Positions 30,497 through 43,377 of a stretch of DNA of 64,000 bases are shown in pieces (the first letter of the stretch is position 1; every line of letters starts with the position of its first letter). The position numbers and the translations under genes were made by a program. Origin of the DNA: Calendula officinalis (Eukaryota > Streptophyta > Magnoliopsida > Asterales > Asteraceae); contig OY970828.1 in the NCBI GenBank assembly GCA_963853835.1, positions 65,898,861-65,962,860 of the forward strand. Reading direction: 5' to 3'. Under the pieces are notes generated by a model that saw only the letters and a program-made list of their open reading frames with translations, was not told the DNA's origin and did not search any database.

Positions 30497-32509
30497 ACCC
30501 AATCAATACTCAAGCTCAATCAACAAGACAATTCATAACACATAGCACAAAATCATGAATCGAAAGTAAGTACAAGTTTATAGTGAGATTACCCAACTCG
30601 AATAAACGTATGCTCCTAGAAGTATCCTCGGCACGTACGAGTCACCAATCAGTTCCTAGAAGGTCCTACATCGCATAATAAAACTCGAATTAAAACTTCG
30701 CTCCAAACTCATTTCGCAACATTCTGCCAGAACCCGACACCCCCGCGGGAACTGTTAAAATTCCTAAACTGTTCACTCGAATTTAACCAAATTTTTACAG
30801 TAGCTGCATGGATCAGAGGACTACAATTTTTCAGAAGACTTCGGGAACTAATTCCAAACAGAAAAGGGTCGAAACAGGCTCACAAGACAGAATAGCTGAA
30901 CCGAAAACTATTCTGCGACAGGTTACTAAAACATCGATAACTTTTAAACCGTATATCAGATTTACGAGCTGTTAGCGGCATTGGAAAGAGGACTCATAAA
31001 TCTAGAGTCCTCAACGAGCCAAAAATCCAAAAACGAATTTTAAGTGTGGTAAAAACAGTCCCGAAGTCAGCAAACAGATTCTGTTAAAATTCAGCATATT
31101 AAAATAGAACCCGTTTTAGATCCCGACATCAACCCGTCTATTCCCGAGACTCCCGACAGTCCAAAACCACATTTTATCACCGAAGTTCATAACATGTATT
31201 CTCGTTAATTTATTTAGAAAGTATTCTGTTTGGGGAACCAAGAACCCACGGGTTCGGTTCCCGGTTTTTCGGTTAACAAAACGTTTAAGTTATCGACAAA
31301 AATTTTCCCAATCCACTAACTCGACACTTAACCAAAAACAGGAGGTAATAAGATAACTACTAAGATAATCACGAAGTTGCCCAAAACAGTTTTACTACAC
31401 CTGGTGGATAAACGTCAAACCGGATGACACTCGATATCAATAACTTCATAAGGAACTCGGTAACCACAAAAAAACGGTCAACAGTTTCAATACAAAATTC
31501 CGAACCCTCTTTGGTTCAATCAGAGTTCTACACAACCGGGATTAGATACAATAATCGATACTTGCATGAAACAATTGAATAGATAGATATACTACCGAAA
31601 GTAACGATGATAACCGGCTAGGAGAGTGTTGTTTGCTACTTGCTCATGAAGACTTCACACGATCTGCCCGATTGCTGCTTATGTTATGTAATTATCACGC
31701 CATCGTTATCATAGATATTAGGAGCAGATAGCAAGAGGAAAACCGAATAGAGAAAAGGGTGGTGGTTCTTACCGATATCAAGGAAATAGCAGCTCAAGAA
31801 CACAAGACCTCCTTTCCTTGGTTTGATGGAGTTGCGACTGAACAAAAGGGTGGGTGGGAGTGCTTGCGAAATCCACAGAAAGAGGAGGAAATATCGAATC
31901 AAGAAGGAGGCTAGGGATTCTGCCTGTTACTCACGCCGCATGGAAGAAGGTAGGGTTGGCCAATGGGAATTAACTTAAGTATCAAAGAAAAAATGAATTT
32001 GGTCCTCAAGCTTGAAATCACGTGGGCTGGCTTTGCCTTAAAATGATTTTGGGCCCACTTGCAACAAAAATTAAAGCATGAAAATAAAGACTCGGACCTC
32101 ACCCCCTTGGTTTGTCATGTACGATGGTTGTCCACAAATGGACATGTTCAACTCAGAATTGAAATGAATTAGTGTAGAACAGGCCTTGACCTATCGGCCG
32201 ACATCGGAATTTGATAACATCTACTCTTATTAACTCGGGGTTAAAGGTCGCGACACATTTAATTAACTCATAGTAATTTCTCAAGAATTTAATAACACCC
32301 TAGTTATTAAATAATTAATCCTCACGATTAATTAAACTCCAACCAACTGACACTCTTGTCATTGTAAGAATAAATGCGTATTATTTTATATCACGATTTA
32401 AATACACATACAAGCACATAACACATAATAAGATCTCATATAATAATTGTCACATAATTTATTACAATAAAAATAACTAATTCATTACAAGAAAAATTGA
32501 GGCGTTACA
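30497..32509 (-). repeat. T2 right arm: Tekay-like LTR, minus orientation (about 2.0 kb)
   Basis: In the sense direction it starts TGTAACGCCTC at 32509 and reads to ATTGGGTT at 30497. The inner 1 kb mirrors the left arm. The outer 1 kb (31490-32509) has no partner in the window. Open frames inside (such as 31684-31902) look incidental. Confidence 0.82.
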
Positions 32510-32587
32510 ATAAGTGTGTGACCCTTTAGGCGCACATGCGTCTAGCCATATAACTGTATGTCATGTACGTGAAGCATTTTCCAACAG
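32510..32587 (-). repeat. 78 bp fragment of a C2-type LTR
   Basis: The reverse complement starts TGTTGGAAAATGCTTCACG and keeps AGCCATATAACT and GTGTGTGACCCTTTAGG, matching the first bases of the C2 LTR with several differences. T2 truncates it on the left, and it abuts an RT fragment on the right. It looks like the edge of an older insertion. Confidence 0.75.
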
Positions 32588-33141
32588 AAGATAGACATGG
32601 ATGAGAATGTGCATACATATAAGGCTAGGTTGGTTGCAAAAGGTTATACTCAAACTCATGGGATTGATTATGATGACACATTTTCACCAGTAGCCAAGAT
32701 AAAGTCTGTCAGAATATTGCTTGCTATAACTGCATTTCATGGTTATGAAATTTTGCAGATGGATGTTAAAACCGCCTTCCTTGACGGAAGACTTACTGAG
32801 GATGTCTATATGGCACAACCAGAAGGTTTTATCAAAAAGAAATATCATGATAAAGTGTGCAAGCTTGAGAAATCAATCTATGGATTGAAACAAGCCTCTC
32901 GGAGCTGGAATCTTTGCTTCCATGGAAAGTCAAGGAGTTTGGTTTCTCTAGGGGTGAAGTTGAGTCCTGCGTTTACATCAAAGCTAGTGGGAGCGTTGTA
33001 ATCTTTCTAGTAGTGTATGTGGACGACATATACTTTATTGGAAATCATATTCCTACACTGCAAGATGTGAAGTCTTGGTTGGGAAAATGTTTCCAATGAA
33101 GGATCTAGGAGATGCAGCGTACATATTTGGTATAAAGATAT
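32588..33141 (+). pseudogene. Copia reverse transcriptase fragment
   Basis: It encodes the middle of a copia RT close to C1 and C2: DMDENVHTYKARLVAKGYTQ, QMDVKTAFLDGRL, YGLKQASRSWN. The YVDDIYFIGN catalytic block is reached only by changing frame near 32920 (a one- or two-base lesion), with another break near 33098. It has no start and no end: the 78 bp LTR fragment bounds it on the left and the S5 LTR on the right. Confidence 0.88.
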
Positions 33142-33640
33142 TGTTAGGTCATAACAACCCTGGTTTACTTGTAAATTAGATAGAATTTAATTACTTAATA
33201 CAAATAATGTATTAAACACAAGATTATAGTCAAATGTAATATTCCACTAAGTGTGGCTTGTTGTGGAAAAACAAGACCACTGAACAATTACAAAGATATG
33301 AATGAACGTGTAATTTGGTGAGTACTCCTATGCCAAGTGATCTCTATTTATAGTGTTATAGAGATCTTACAAATGTGACAAGGAGTAGTGGAAGGACTGA
33401 GATAAGGAAAGTGACTGAGATCAAAGGGATTTGATCTGGTCTGTTAAACATGGAAATGTTTAACTCAGTCCTTCTACTCAGTATTGGTTTCCAATACCGA
33501 GTTTCAATACTGAGTCGTCAATACTGTCCACTCAGTATTGCACCAAGACTTAGCTACTTTATATTACATATTAATCTAAGCTAGTGTAGGTTGTCTTGTT
33601 ATCTTAAGATCCTAAAGGGGTAAGGCTTTTTGGCTTCACA
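33142..33640 (-). repeat. S5 3' LTR (499 bp)
   Basis: The sense start is TGTGAAGCCAAAAAGCC at 33640 and the end is GTTATGACCTAACA at 33142. It matches S4 in length (499 bp) and is diverged from the 507 bp LTRs of S1 and S6. GATAT (33137-33141) before it would be the target-site copy; the partner is outside the window. Confidence 0.92.
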
Positions 33641-33653
33641 ATCTCCCTCTATC
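33641..33653 (-). promoter_or_regulatory. S5 polypurine tract
   Basis: The minus strand reads GATAGAGGGAGAT, directly before the LTR start. Confidence 0.9.
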
Positions 33654-33762
33654 TAAAACAAGACACTATTACAAAGAGAAGGAATAAAGCAAAACTAAAT
33701 AAAATAAATAAGAAGATTGCAAAATCTTCTTCTTCATCTAAACAGTTGAATCTTCTTCTTCA

Positions 33763-35644
33763 TCATCTGTTGATGGACTCATGCTCATAGAAGACTTCTT
33801 TCTTGATGTGGTCTAACTCTTCTTTCTTCAACAGTTCATCCTTTCTATTGTTGAGCACAACAACAATCTTCTTTCTGAACCAAGCATCCTCCTTCTTGGT
33901 TATCATCCATTTAGGTCCAACCGGATGACTGATATGGGCCTTGGGCAGATCTGCTTCAGAGTTAAAACACTCTCTGTCTTCTGAGTCAGTGTACATATAT
34001 CCAGAGGTTGGATATATGACAGCCTTCTGATCCTGAAAGACAAGGTTAGGGGTACATGGTCCTTCTAGAAAAACCTGTAAGTATGGAGGCACTATGCTCT
34101 ATTGTTTGAGTATGCTTCAATCATCACACAGAGTGCTCTATACACTCCTTCATGGAGAATCCCCTTATCAAAACATACAGCAGAAATTGCACAAATCTCA
34201 CCTAAGACTATCTGAGCTATACTTGATCTGGTTGGTAGCTCTTTGATCAGTCTTGTGATCTTGACCCAGTCTTGAACACCAACATTCTGAATATCATGAA
34301 GAAAAATCTTCATAGGAAGAATGATTATGCCAGTGCAGGTAATTACAATTTGTCCTTCTTTTGACTGCACTTTTACCTTATTGACATCAGGGTTTTAACC
34401 GGTGTATGCTCCTCACATTTGGAAATGCTTTGTTCTTCAAGAACTCCTTCCTACTCTCCTTTTAACAGGTCCGTGCTGCAACCATATTCCAATAATGTTG
34501 AATATAGTCTGGACCTTTTCTTTTAATTTTGTGAGAAGGACCAGTATTATCAGTATCTGGGTCAGTATCTAGTTCTTCTTCTTTAATCCCCAACTCTTGT
34601 TGATATAAAAATCTTTCTGCCTCTTCTACGAGTTGTTGATCAGTCTTTCTTGGAACCTGCTCATCATCACTGTCCACAGTATGGACAGGTCTTCTTAGTC
34701 TAGTGATCAAAGGAGCAGATTCCTCACTTGATTCAGAAGAGGTGAGGACCACATTTGTCATTCTTCTTGTGGGTGTTCTTCTTCTTCTGGTAACTAGATA
34801 ATCTTGACGTTCTCCTGGGCTCTTCATTATCTGAGGATGATGATGAAGAGCTATCTTTATCTGCCATATCCAGTGTATAGTTGATAAGATTCTGAATGGG
34901 CACCGGATTTGGTTCTTCATCTTCATCATCACCAATTGGCCAGATGAAAGACCTGTATACCACAATCTGCAGGTTATTTTCTTCCTGAGCAGGAGGCTCG
35001 GTATCAACCTGCTGAGGTTGGTCAGTGTCAGTCTCCCCTGAGCAAATGGCTCCGACTGATGTTCTTCAAGTTGTTGCAGGACGGACCTTTGCCTTCTTCT
35101 CACATACTGAAACCTGAGTGGTTCAGTATGTGGTATTTGCTGAGATTGTTGTTGCTGAGGTTGATCTTCATTTATTTTTCTTCTTTTCTCCCCCTGAGCA
35201 AATGGCTCAAGGTGATCAACCTCGTCTTCTCTTTGTACCTTCTCCCCCCAATTGTCATCATTGGATGGGGAGGGAAGAGGTTTAGTATCACCACTTATGT
35301 CCCCATCTTGATCATCATGTGTAGGGGAGGGCATAGGTTCAGTATCAGAATCAGTATCACCCTCTGGATCTTCAATGTTGGTGATTTCCTTGGTTCAGTA
35401 TCGTCTCCTCCTTGATCTGCATTGTCTCCACTGTGTTGAGAGTTTGGAGTCAGTGGAGGTTGATGTTGTTGTTGGAGTAGTGCAACTGACTGTTTTAGTG
35501 AGTCAGTTCCACTACTCATTGTCTCCATCCTGGCCAGAATTGTATTCTGAGTGTTCTGCGTGGCCAGGATTTGCTGCATGATTGTCTGTAGAGAGGTTTC
35601 TTCACCTTGAGCCTGTACTGCTTGAGGACCCTGCACAGATGGTG
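33763..35644 (-). pseudogene. S5 ORF3 exon 2
   Basis: The acceptor TTTCTTTAG ends at 35645. The exon encodes the same coiled coil (LQTIMQQILATQNTQN, LARMETMSSGTDSLKQSV), acidic and Gln-rich stretches, and the conserved C-terminal part (FLHDIQNVGVQDW, TSGYMYTDSEDRECF), ending in TGA at 33763-33765. Frame changes near 35310, 34950, 34400 and 34090 break it. Around 35165-35180 it keeps the bases lost in S1, so it helps show what the intact segment looked like. Confidence 0.75.
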
Positions 35645-36292
35645 CTAAAGAAACAAAAATAGAAACTGGTTAGTATAGAATGGTCTATCAAATAGAATTG
35701 TGTTGTTGTTTAAGTCTGTAATCATTTAAACATAATTTTGAAGTCTTTATTTCATCTGGTTCATGATGAAATATTGTTCACTTGTGCAAAGCATGTGTAA
35801 GAAATTTTCAGTCTAATGTGAGTGTGAATTTATAGTAGCTTAGTGCAGGACAGGTCACATTTTCTGAAAAGGTTTTGGGTTTGGAAAGTGAAGCCTGGGA
35901 TATGCTTCTTTTCATTTTCAATGTTTATCACTTGGTATTAGAGTGATAACAGAAATGTGGCTAAAACCCCATGGAAAATATTTGGCTATTGTGGCTTAAG
36001 GGTTTGTGATCACTTCTTAAATCATGAGATCCAACTCAAAAATAAGTTGGGCATGATTCAAGCAGCACCAGTGGGTGTTAGTGTGACATCAACCACCGTT
36101 GTCTCTTTAAATGTTGAGACAACTGTAGACTGACAGTGATTAACTTTTGGTGCTCAGTGTATGAATATTGCATAGTAGCAATGGGCTAACTATGTTGGCC
36201 ATAGGAGTATATATTTTGAAAGTTCGTGTAAGACATTGGTCAGTATTGAATTGGTACAGGCCAATACTAAGTCTTTATTTGGGAAAAAAAAA

Positions 36293-37329
<1,037 letters not shown>

Positions 37330-37425
<96 letters not shown>

Positions 37426-37433
37426 CATATATA
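37330..37433. repeat. (TA)n microsatellite between M1 and M2
   Basis: A TA run of about 100 bp with ACATACATA near its right end. Confidence 0.95.
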
Positions 37434-37806
37434 GAAGTGGGATCCTGTGAGGACTCTTTTTTCGGTGAGGACTCGCGAGGACACCTCATAAAAATTTCAA
37501 AAAATTCCGAAAAAAATATATATAACCCACCATGATTATTACTACATTTGACAAAAAAAAAAATTATGATCCACTTTTTTTAGCGAATCATAACAATGAT
37601 CCAAATTTTTTTTTGTGGATCATTATTATGATCCATATTTTTTTTTTTTGATCATTTTTGGAATTATTTTTTTTTGATCTTATACATAGCGATTTTAATG
37701 TTTTAAAAAGGAATTTTTTGAAAAAAGTTTGTTTTAGATCATTTTTAGAGTTTTTTTTTGGAGTCCTCACAGTCCTCGTGAGGAAAAGAGTCCTCACCGG
37801 ATCCGG

Positions 37807-37810
<4 letters not shown>
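37434..37810. mobile_element. M2: second foldback/MITE-like element
   Basis: The left end GGATCCTGTGAGGACTC...GGTGAGGACTCGCGAGGAC mirrors the right end GTCCTCACAGTCCTCGTGAGG...GAGTCCTCACCGGATCC. The centre has repeated ATGATCCA/TGGATCAT motifs and A/T runs. It has no coding sequence. (TA)n runs flank it on both sides. Its ends (AGAAGTGGGATCC) look like those of M1 only in the first few bases. Confidence 0.8.
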
Positions 37811-37890
<80 letters not shown>

Positions 37891-37891
37891 A
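37811..37891. repeat. (TA)n followed by (GA)n
   Basis: About 55 bp of TA followed by about 25 bp of GA, at the start (in S5 sense) of the ORF3 intron. Confidence 0.95.
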
Positions 37892-37918
37892 GTTTTAGGG
37901 TTTTATAGGAATTCATAC

Positions 37919-38651
37919 CTGAGACTTTGTCAGACTCCCTTCTTACATCTGCAGAGCTCGGTGCTGGATCATTAGTGTGTTGATTTGAGCCTCCAGCACC
38001 TTCTTTTCCTCTATTCTGAGCTCCTTCCAGAGTGTGCTGCTCATATTCTATTTCCATATCAAGGGGAATATGAGGTTCCTCGATTGGTTGAGCAATTTTT
38101 TCTGGTTCTAGAGTCAGTGCTGGAGCATGTGTGTGCTGCAGCATGTCTGTGCTGGAGCATGTCCGTGCTGCACTGAGTCTGATGATAGAGCTCCCATGAA
38201 TACTGGAGTCAAACTCCGTCTTTGTCTTCTGCTTGCAATCAGGGGTTACTGAAGTGACTCAATATCAGTATCTAATGCAGTATGAGGAGCATCAGGATCC
38301 TGTTGAGGTTGTGGAATGTTTGGTTGTACTGGTTCTTGTTCTGGTTGAACATCCACCATTTCAACATCTTGACCAGCATTGTCATCATCATCAATATCAT
38401 CAGGTTCATCATCACTGTCTGTATTTGTTCAGTATCAGAATCATCTACATCATCATCATCTATGTGAGCCTGAGCAATGGCTAACATAGTTGCACTCAGT
38501 GGTGGTTCTTCTTCCCTTGGTTGATGAAAGAATATATTCTCCTGAATAGGAGGAAGATCTGCCTGTATGCCTTCAAAATCGTCATACGTCTCCGCAAGCA
38601 TTGAATTTTGGAAGATGATGGAAAGAAACCTGCTAAAGGGAACATTTGGTG
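37919..38651 (-). pseudogene. S5 ORF3 exon 1, 3' part
   Basis: Reading leftward from the S6 edge, it encodes NVPFSRFLSIIFQNSM, the acidic low-complexity region and the end of exon 1 (RRESDKVSG), matching S1 exon 1 from about codon 212 on. Frame changes near 38270 and 38150 break it. The other part lies at 56786-57413. Confidence 0.8.
38647..38651. repeat. Target-site duplication of S6, left copy (TGGTG)
   Basis: TGGTG precedes the S6 5' LTR and recurs at 56781-56785 after its 3' LTR. Confidence 0.95.
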
Positions 38652-39158
38652 TGTTAAGGCAAAAAGCCTTACCCATTTGTAAATCTTAGGATAACAAAAC
38701 AACCTAGACTAGCTTAGATTAAAAGGTAGATTAAATTAACTAAGTTAGGAGTAATACTGAGTTTGGCCAATACTGGCCACTCAGTATCAGCACTCAGTAT
38801 TGGAAAACCAATACTGAGTAGAAGGACTGAGTGATACTCAGTATTGTAACGGACTAAGATCAAATCCCTTGATCTTAGTCATTTCATTTACTTGGTCCTT
38901 CGGTTACTCCTTTGCTCATTATGTAAGATCTCTATAACACTATAAATAGAGATCATCTTGCAAAGGAGTACTAACCAATTTACACGTTCACTTATCCATC
39001 TTTGTAATTGTTCAAGTGGTCTTGTATTTCCGCTACAAGCCACACTTTGTGGAATAATATACGTTTGACTAAATTACTGTGTTAATCACCTTAATTGTCT
39101 TAAGTAAATTATTAATCTAAACTGTTATCAATCAAACCAGGATTGTTGTGACCTAACA
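38652..39158 (+). repeat. S6 5' LTR
   Basis: It starts TGTTAAGGC, has a TATA box at 38941-38948 and ends GTGACCTAACA. It differs from the 3' LTR at several positions, among them the fifth base (TGTTA versus TGTTC). Confidence 0.95.
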
Positions 39159-39176
39159 ACTGGTATCAGAGCAGGC
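39159..39176 (+). promoter_or_regulatory. S6 primer-binding site
   Basis: ACTGGTATCAGAGCAGGC directly follows the LTR and matches initiator tRNA-Met. About 70 bases later comes the gag ATG at 39246. Confidence 0.92.
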
Positions 39177-39245
39177 TTATTTAGTCGATCTATTACCCTG
39201 GCAGCCATTCCTTATATTTATCCTTCCAATACTCAAAAATCCAAA

Positions 39246-40463
39246 ATGTCTACAATCATTGCACCAGTTATGTCTGGTAAGGCAGGAAATATAACTTTTA
39301 AAAGAGTTGCCTACGTGGAGGGTCTTAAACACAATTTGCTCAGTATTAGCCAGATGTGTGATGATGATAATGAAGCTCGTTTCAGAAAGATTGCAGGAAT
39401 TATCTACAATGATAAAGGGCAACCTGTACTCGTTGCTAGAAGAGAAAAGGATGTCTATGTGGTCAATCTGTCTGAAATAGACCCCACCATTCGAGTTTGC
39501 CTGCTGTCTAAAGTCAAACCAGAACTACATTGGTTATGGCACAAGAAGCTCTCACACATAAATTTCAGAAATATAAATGAGCTCAGTATCAAGAAACTTG
39601 TGAGAGGGCTGCCCACTATTACTTATTCAAAGGATAAGTTATGCTCAGCATGTGAAATGGGCAAGCAGAAGAAGAGTTCATTCAAATCAAAGGTTAATCA
39701 CTCCATCAATGAACCTCTTACAATGATACATATGGATCTTTTTGGTCCCATCAGCACTCCATCTTTGGCCAGAAAGATCTACACATTAGTCCTGGTTGAT
39801 GAATTCTCAGGATATACTTGGGTTATTTTTCTCAAGACTAAAGCTGATGCAACAAAAGAAATCATTCCCTTCATTAAAAGAGAAGAACTTCAAAAAGGCA
39901 ACAAGGTCAAACAACTAAGAAGTGACCATGGCACTGAGTTTAAAAACTCAGTATTGGCTGATTTCTGTGAAGAAAAAGGACTCATACAAAATTTCTCTGC
40001 AGCCTACACACCACAACAAAATGGTGTTGTAGAACGAAAAAATAGAACCTTGATTGAAGCTGCAAGAACTTTGTTATGCCATGCTGGACTGGCACTGAGC
40101 TTCTGGCCAGAAGCTGTCAACTGTGCTAACTTTACTCAAAACAGAGCTACAATAGTCCAGCATCATCAAAAGACTCCTAATGAGTTATATAATGGCAAGA
40201 TTCCTAATGTGGAATACTTCCACATCTTTGGGAGCAAATGTTTTGTACTCAGTACTAAACAAAATCTCAATAAATTTGCTCCCAAAGCAAATGAAGGTGT
40301 GTTCATGGGCTACTCTCCACACTCTAAAGCCTTCAGAGTGTATGTCATCTCCACCAAGATGATTGTAGAATCTATTCATGTTACATTTGATGAAAATCAG
40401 AATGAGCATTCCACCTCAGCAACAGAAGACATCAGTGGCATAGATATTCTATGTAATCCATAA
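39246..40463 (+). pseudogene. S6 gag start fused to integrase (deletion product)
   Basis: The true gag ATG and its first 12 or so codons (MSTIIAPVMSGK) run straight into the segment just after protease (GNITFKRVAYVEGLKHN), in frame. By comparison with S4 (59122 to about 61808) some 2.7 kb is missing. Integrase is complete: HKKLSHINFRN...CSACEMGKQ, HMDLFGPI, SDHGTEF, NGVVERKNRTL. The frame ends at TAA 40461-40463, where S1 has GAA. Without capsid and protease it cannot support its own movement. Confidence 0.88.
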
Positions 40464-42474
40464 AACTCAATTGCTGAACACCCCAAGTCTCACCCATACT
40501 ATGTTGATCATAGTATGCTTGATACTGCTCAAGAAAGAACTCAGTATAACTCAAATATATCAATTTCTGAGGAAGACATTCCTGAAAACCTCAATACTGA
40601 GTTCCCAATCCTTGATCTGAACAACTCCACGAATGAGGTAGGTGAATCTTCTAGTACTGCTCAAGAATCCACATCAGATTTGCAAAATTCAGAAGAACAG
40701 CAACCAGTATTGTCTGATACTGAACAAGTTTCAACTCAGTATCAGGCAGATGATTCATCATCACAACAAGATATTGTTGATCTTGTTTCAAATGTCCCCT
40801 TAGGAAATAATCTAAGAGAACATAGAGACCATCCTCATTCAAATATTATTGGTCCCATTGAACAAGGTGTCCAAACAAGAAGAAAGTTAGACTTTAAACC
40901 TCAAGCAACAGCAAATTTTTGTTTCTTCTCAAGCTTTCTATCTACCATGGAACCAAAGAAAGCTGATGAAGCTTTATTAGATAAAGACTGGGTAGAAGCT
41001 ATGCAAGAAGAACTGACAGAGTTTGAAAGAAATAAAGTTTGGAACTTAGTACCACCTCCTGCTGGGAAAACTATTATTGGTACTAAGTGGGTGTTCAGAA
41101 ACAAAATGGACAAGGATGGTGTTGTCATCAGAAATAAAGCAAGACTGGTTGCTCAGGGTTACAGGCAAGAAGAAGGCATTGACTATGATGAAACTTTCGC
41201 ACCAGTTGCCAGAATTGAAGCTATTAGGCTGTATCTTGCATATGCAGCTTTCAAGAATTTCAAAGTTTATCAGATGGATGTCAAAAGTGCCTTTCTTAAT
41301 GGAAAACTACAGGAGGAAGTTTATGTTAAACAACCACCAGGTTTTGTTGATTCTAAATTTCCAAATTACGTTTTTAAGCTTGATAAAACTCTATATGGGC
41401 TCAAACAAGCTCCCAGAGCCTGGTATGATACCCTCTCTGAGTATTTAATTGAAAATAAGTTTATAAGAGGTAAAATTGACAAAACATTATTTTCAAAACG
41501 AAAAGGTTCTGACATTTTACTCATTCAGATATATGTAGATGATATTATCTTTGGCTCCACTGACAAGTCAATGTGTGACTGGTTTGCTAAAATAATGTCA
41601 TCTCAGTATCAGATGAGTATGATGGGAGAACTTACTTACTTTCTTGGTTTACAAGTTGAACAAAAGCCTGATGGCACTTTCATAAATCAAAGTAAGTATG
41701 TGCATGACATGCTCAAGAAATATAAATTTGAAAATTTATCTTCCATGCACACTCCTATGGGTACTCAGGATAAAATAAGTAAAGATGAAACTGGTAAACC
41801 AGTATGTCAATCCACATACCGAGGTATGATTGGTTCTTTACTTTACTTAACAGCTAGCAGGCCTGATATCATGTTTGCAACATGTTTGTGTGCTCGGTAT
41901 CAAGCTGATCCTAAAGAATCACATATGAAAGTTGTTAAGCGCATTTTTAGATATCTTTCAGGTACTCCTAACATGGGTCTTTGGTATCCCAAAGACCCAA
42001 ACTTTGACCTTGAAGGGTATACAGATGCAGATTTTGCAGGTTGTAGGTTGGACAGGAAGAGTACAAGTGGAGGATGTCAATTCCTCGGTGGAAGATTAGT
42101 TGGTTGGTCATCCAAGAAACAGAATTCAGTAGCAACTTCTACTGCAGAAGCAGAATATGTTGCTGCAGGAAGTTGCTGTGCTCAACTCCTGTGGATGCAG
42201 TATCAACTAATGGACTATGGGTTTAATTTCCAGAAGACACCAATACATTGTGATAACAAGAGTGCTATTGCTATCACTGAAAAACCCAGTCCATCACTCC
42301 AGAACAAAGCACATTGATATCAGACATCACTTTATTAGAGATAATATGGAAAAGGGTAAGGTTGAGGTAGATTTTGTTCCTACAGATGATCAATTGGCTG
42401 ATGTGTTTACTAAACCTCTATCTGAGGAAAGGTTTATGTACTTACTAGGACAATTGGGTATGCTGAATCCTTAA
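40464..42474 (+). pseudogene. S6 linker, reverse transcriptase and RNase H
   Basis: It continues in the same frame after the TAA. It has the acidic linker with ATACTGA repeats, RT with QMDVKSAFLNG, YGLKQAPRAWY and catalytic YVDDIIFGS (near 41531), and RNase H with GYTDADFAG (catalytic Asp kept) and STAEAEYVAAGSC. An extra A in a run of A near 42282 shifts the frame shortly before the end; the last 60 or so codons are read in the next frame to TAA at 42472-42474. The sequence is otherwise very close to S1. Confidence 0.88.
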
Positions 42475-42715
42475 ATTTTCTTAAATTTTTCTGATACCGA
42501 CTAATCAGTATTAGTTTCAATACTGATCATCTCAGTATCACTCGTCTGATTTATCAAATTTTATAAATTTTAATTTTTTATTAATTTATAGTTTAAATTA
42601 AATGTTTTTCTAATTTTTAAAATTTTTTTAATTTAATATTTTTTTTAACTCGGTATTGGAGTCCTGGAGTGATACAACTGACTTTTAATCCTTATACTCT
42701 CCAACGGTAACCTTT
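42475..42715 (+). promoter_or_regulatory. S6 region after pol, left half of the ORF3 promoter
   Basis: It is homologous to S1 22909-23145 and ends inside the dyad (CCAACGGTAACCTTT) at the C2 insertion. No gene is seen. Confidence 0.6.
42711..42715. repeat. Target-site duplication of C2, left copy (CCTTT)
   Basis: CCTTT before TGTTGG is repeated at 50642-50646. The uninterrupted target GGTAACCTTTCTTAATAGG is seen in S1 near 23139. Confidence 0.92.
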
Positions 42716-43377
42716 TGTTGGAATATGCTTCACGCGTATAACATATAGTTATATGGCTAGTTGTTTGTGAGCCTAAAGGGTCACACACTTAAACATTAAA
42801 CACCATTATATAATTAGTGTAATTAGTGTAATTACATTAATTATTAATATATATAAGCTATAAGCTTGTCTATCATAAGTTTAATATTAAAAGTTAATAT
42901 TGAAACTTTCTTGTGGGCAAACTAGAAGAAACAAAAGATAGGGACTTGTGGGCAAATAAGACTAATGATTTATGGAAATCATTAAAGGATTGTAATGGCA
43001 CCATTAAGAGATATAATGGTCCATAAACTCCCTTTTGACCACCTCTCTTGGCCGTCCCTCTCTCTCACACTTTGTAGGTGTTTTGTTTTCTTTCTTTTGC
43101 TCTCAAGACTCTAGGACTAGCATCCATTACATTGGTGTTCTTGGAAGTGTTGTGTGGACTTGCTTTAGAGGTATTCCCCATTGGAATCCTTGGTTTCGGT
43201 TGCTCACAATATCCATACGAATTCATCATTGATCAAAGGCAACTAGGGTATGATTCTTATACCATTCTCTTTGATTTTTCTTTTAGTTTAATTGTATGAT
43301 TGATATCAAGATCCTTTCATGGTGATAAATACTTTCCGCTGCGTTTTGTTAATTGTTTTAACCGAAAATCACCATTA
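42716..43377 (+). repeat. C2 5' LTR
   Basis: It starts TGTTGGAATATGC and, judged by the target duplication, ends CACCATTA rather than the usual CA. A TATA box TATATAAG lies near 42850. A donor-like CTAGG|GTATGA at 43248 is near the end of the LTR. The short open frames in it recur identically in the 3' LTR and are not genes. Confidence 0.93.

Larger units (their letters stand above)
29260..32509. mobile_element. T2: palindromic pair of Tekay-like LTRs around a TRIM-like core
   Basis: A plus-oriented LTR end (29260-30254) and a minus-oriented LTR (about 30497-32509) are inverted copies of one another over about 1 kb, at roughly 95% identity in stretches I compared. Between them are about 240 bp with a PBS, a purine tract and a short LTR-like unit. 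The arms resemble T3 (the 'AATAGACGGGTTGATGTCGGG' to 'GGATTTTTGGCCCG' section). S2 cuts the left arm, whose remainder is outside the window. No coding sequence remains. Confidence 0.8.

Noticed and set aside
31684..32102. Possible small host genes right of the T2 palindrome
   Set aside because: The frames are short, on the LTR body, and bounded by repeat sequence. Nothing indicates a host gene.
39265..39300. S6 gag-integrase junction as a retrotransposed splice product
   Set aside because: A donor-like GTAAAG and an acceptor-like AAGCAG exist in related copies, but the actual junction keeps bases on both sides that exact splicing would remove.
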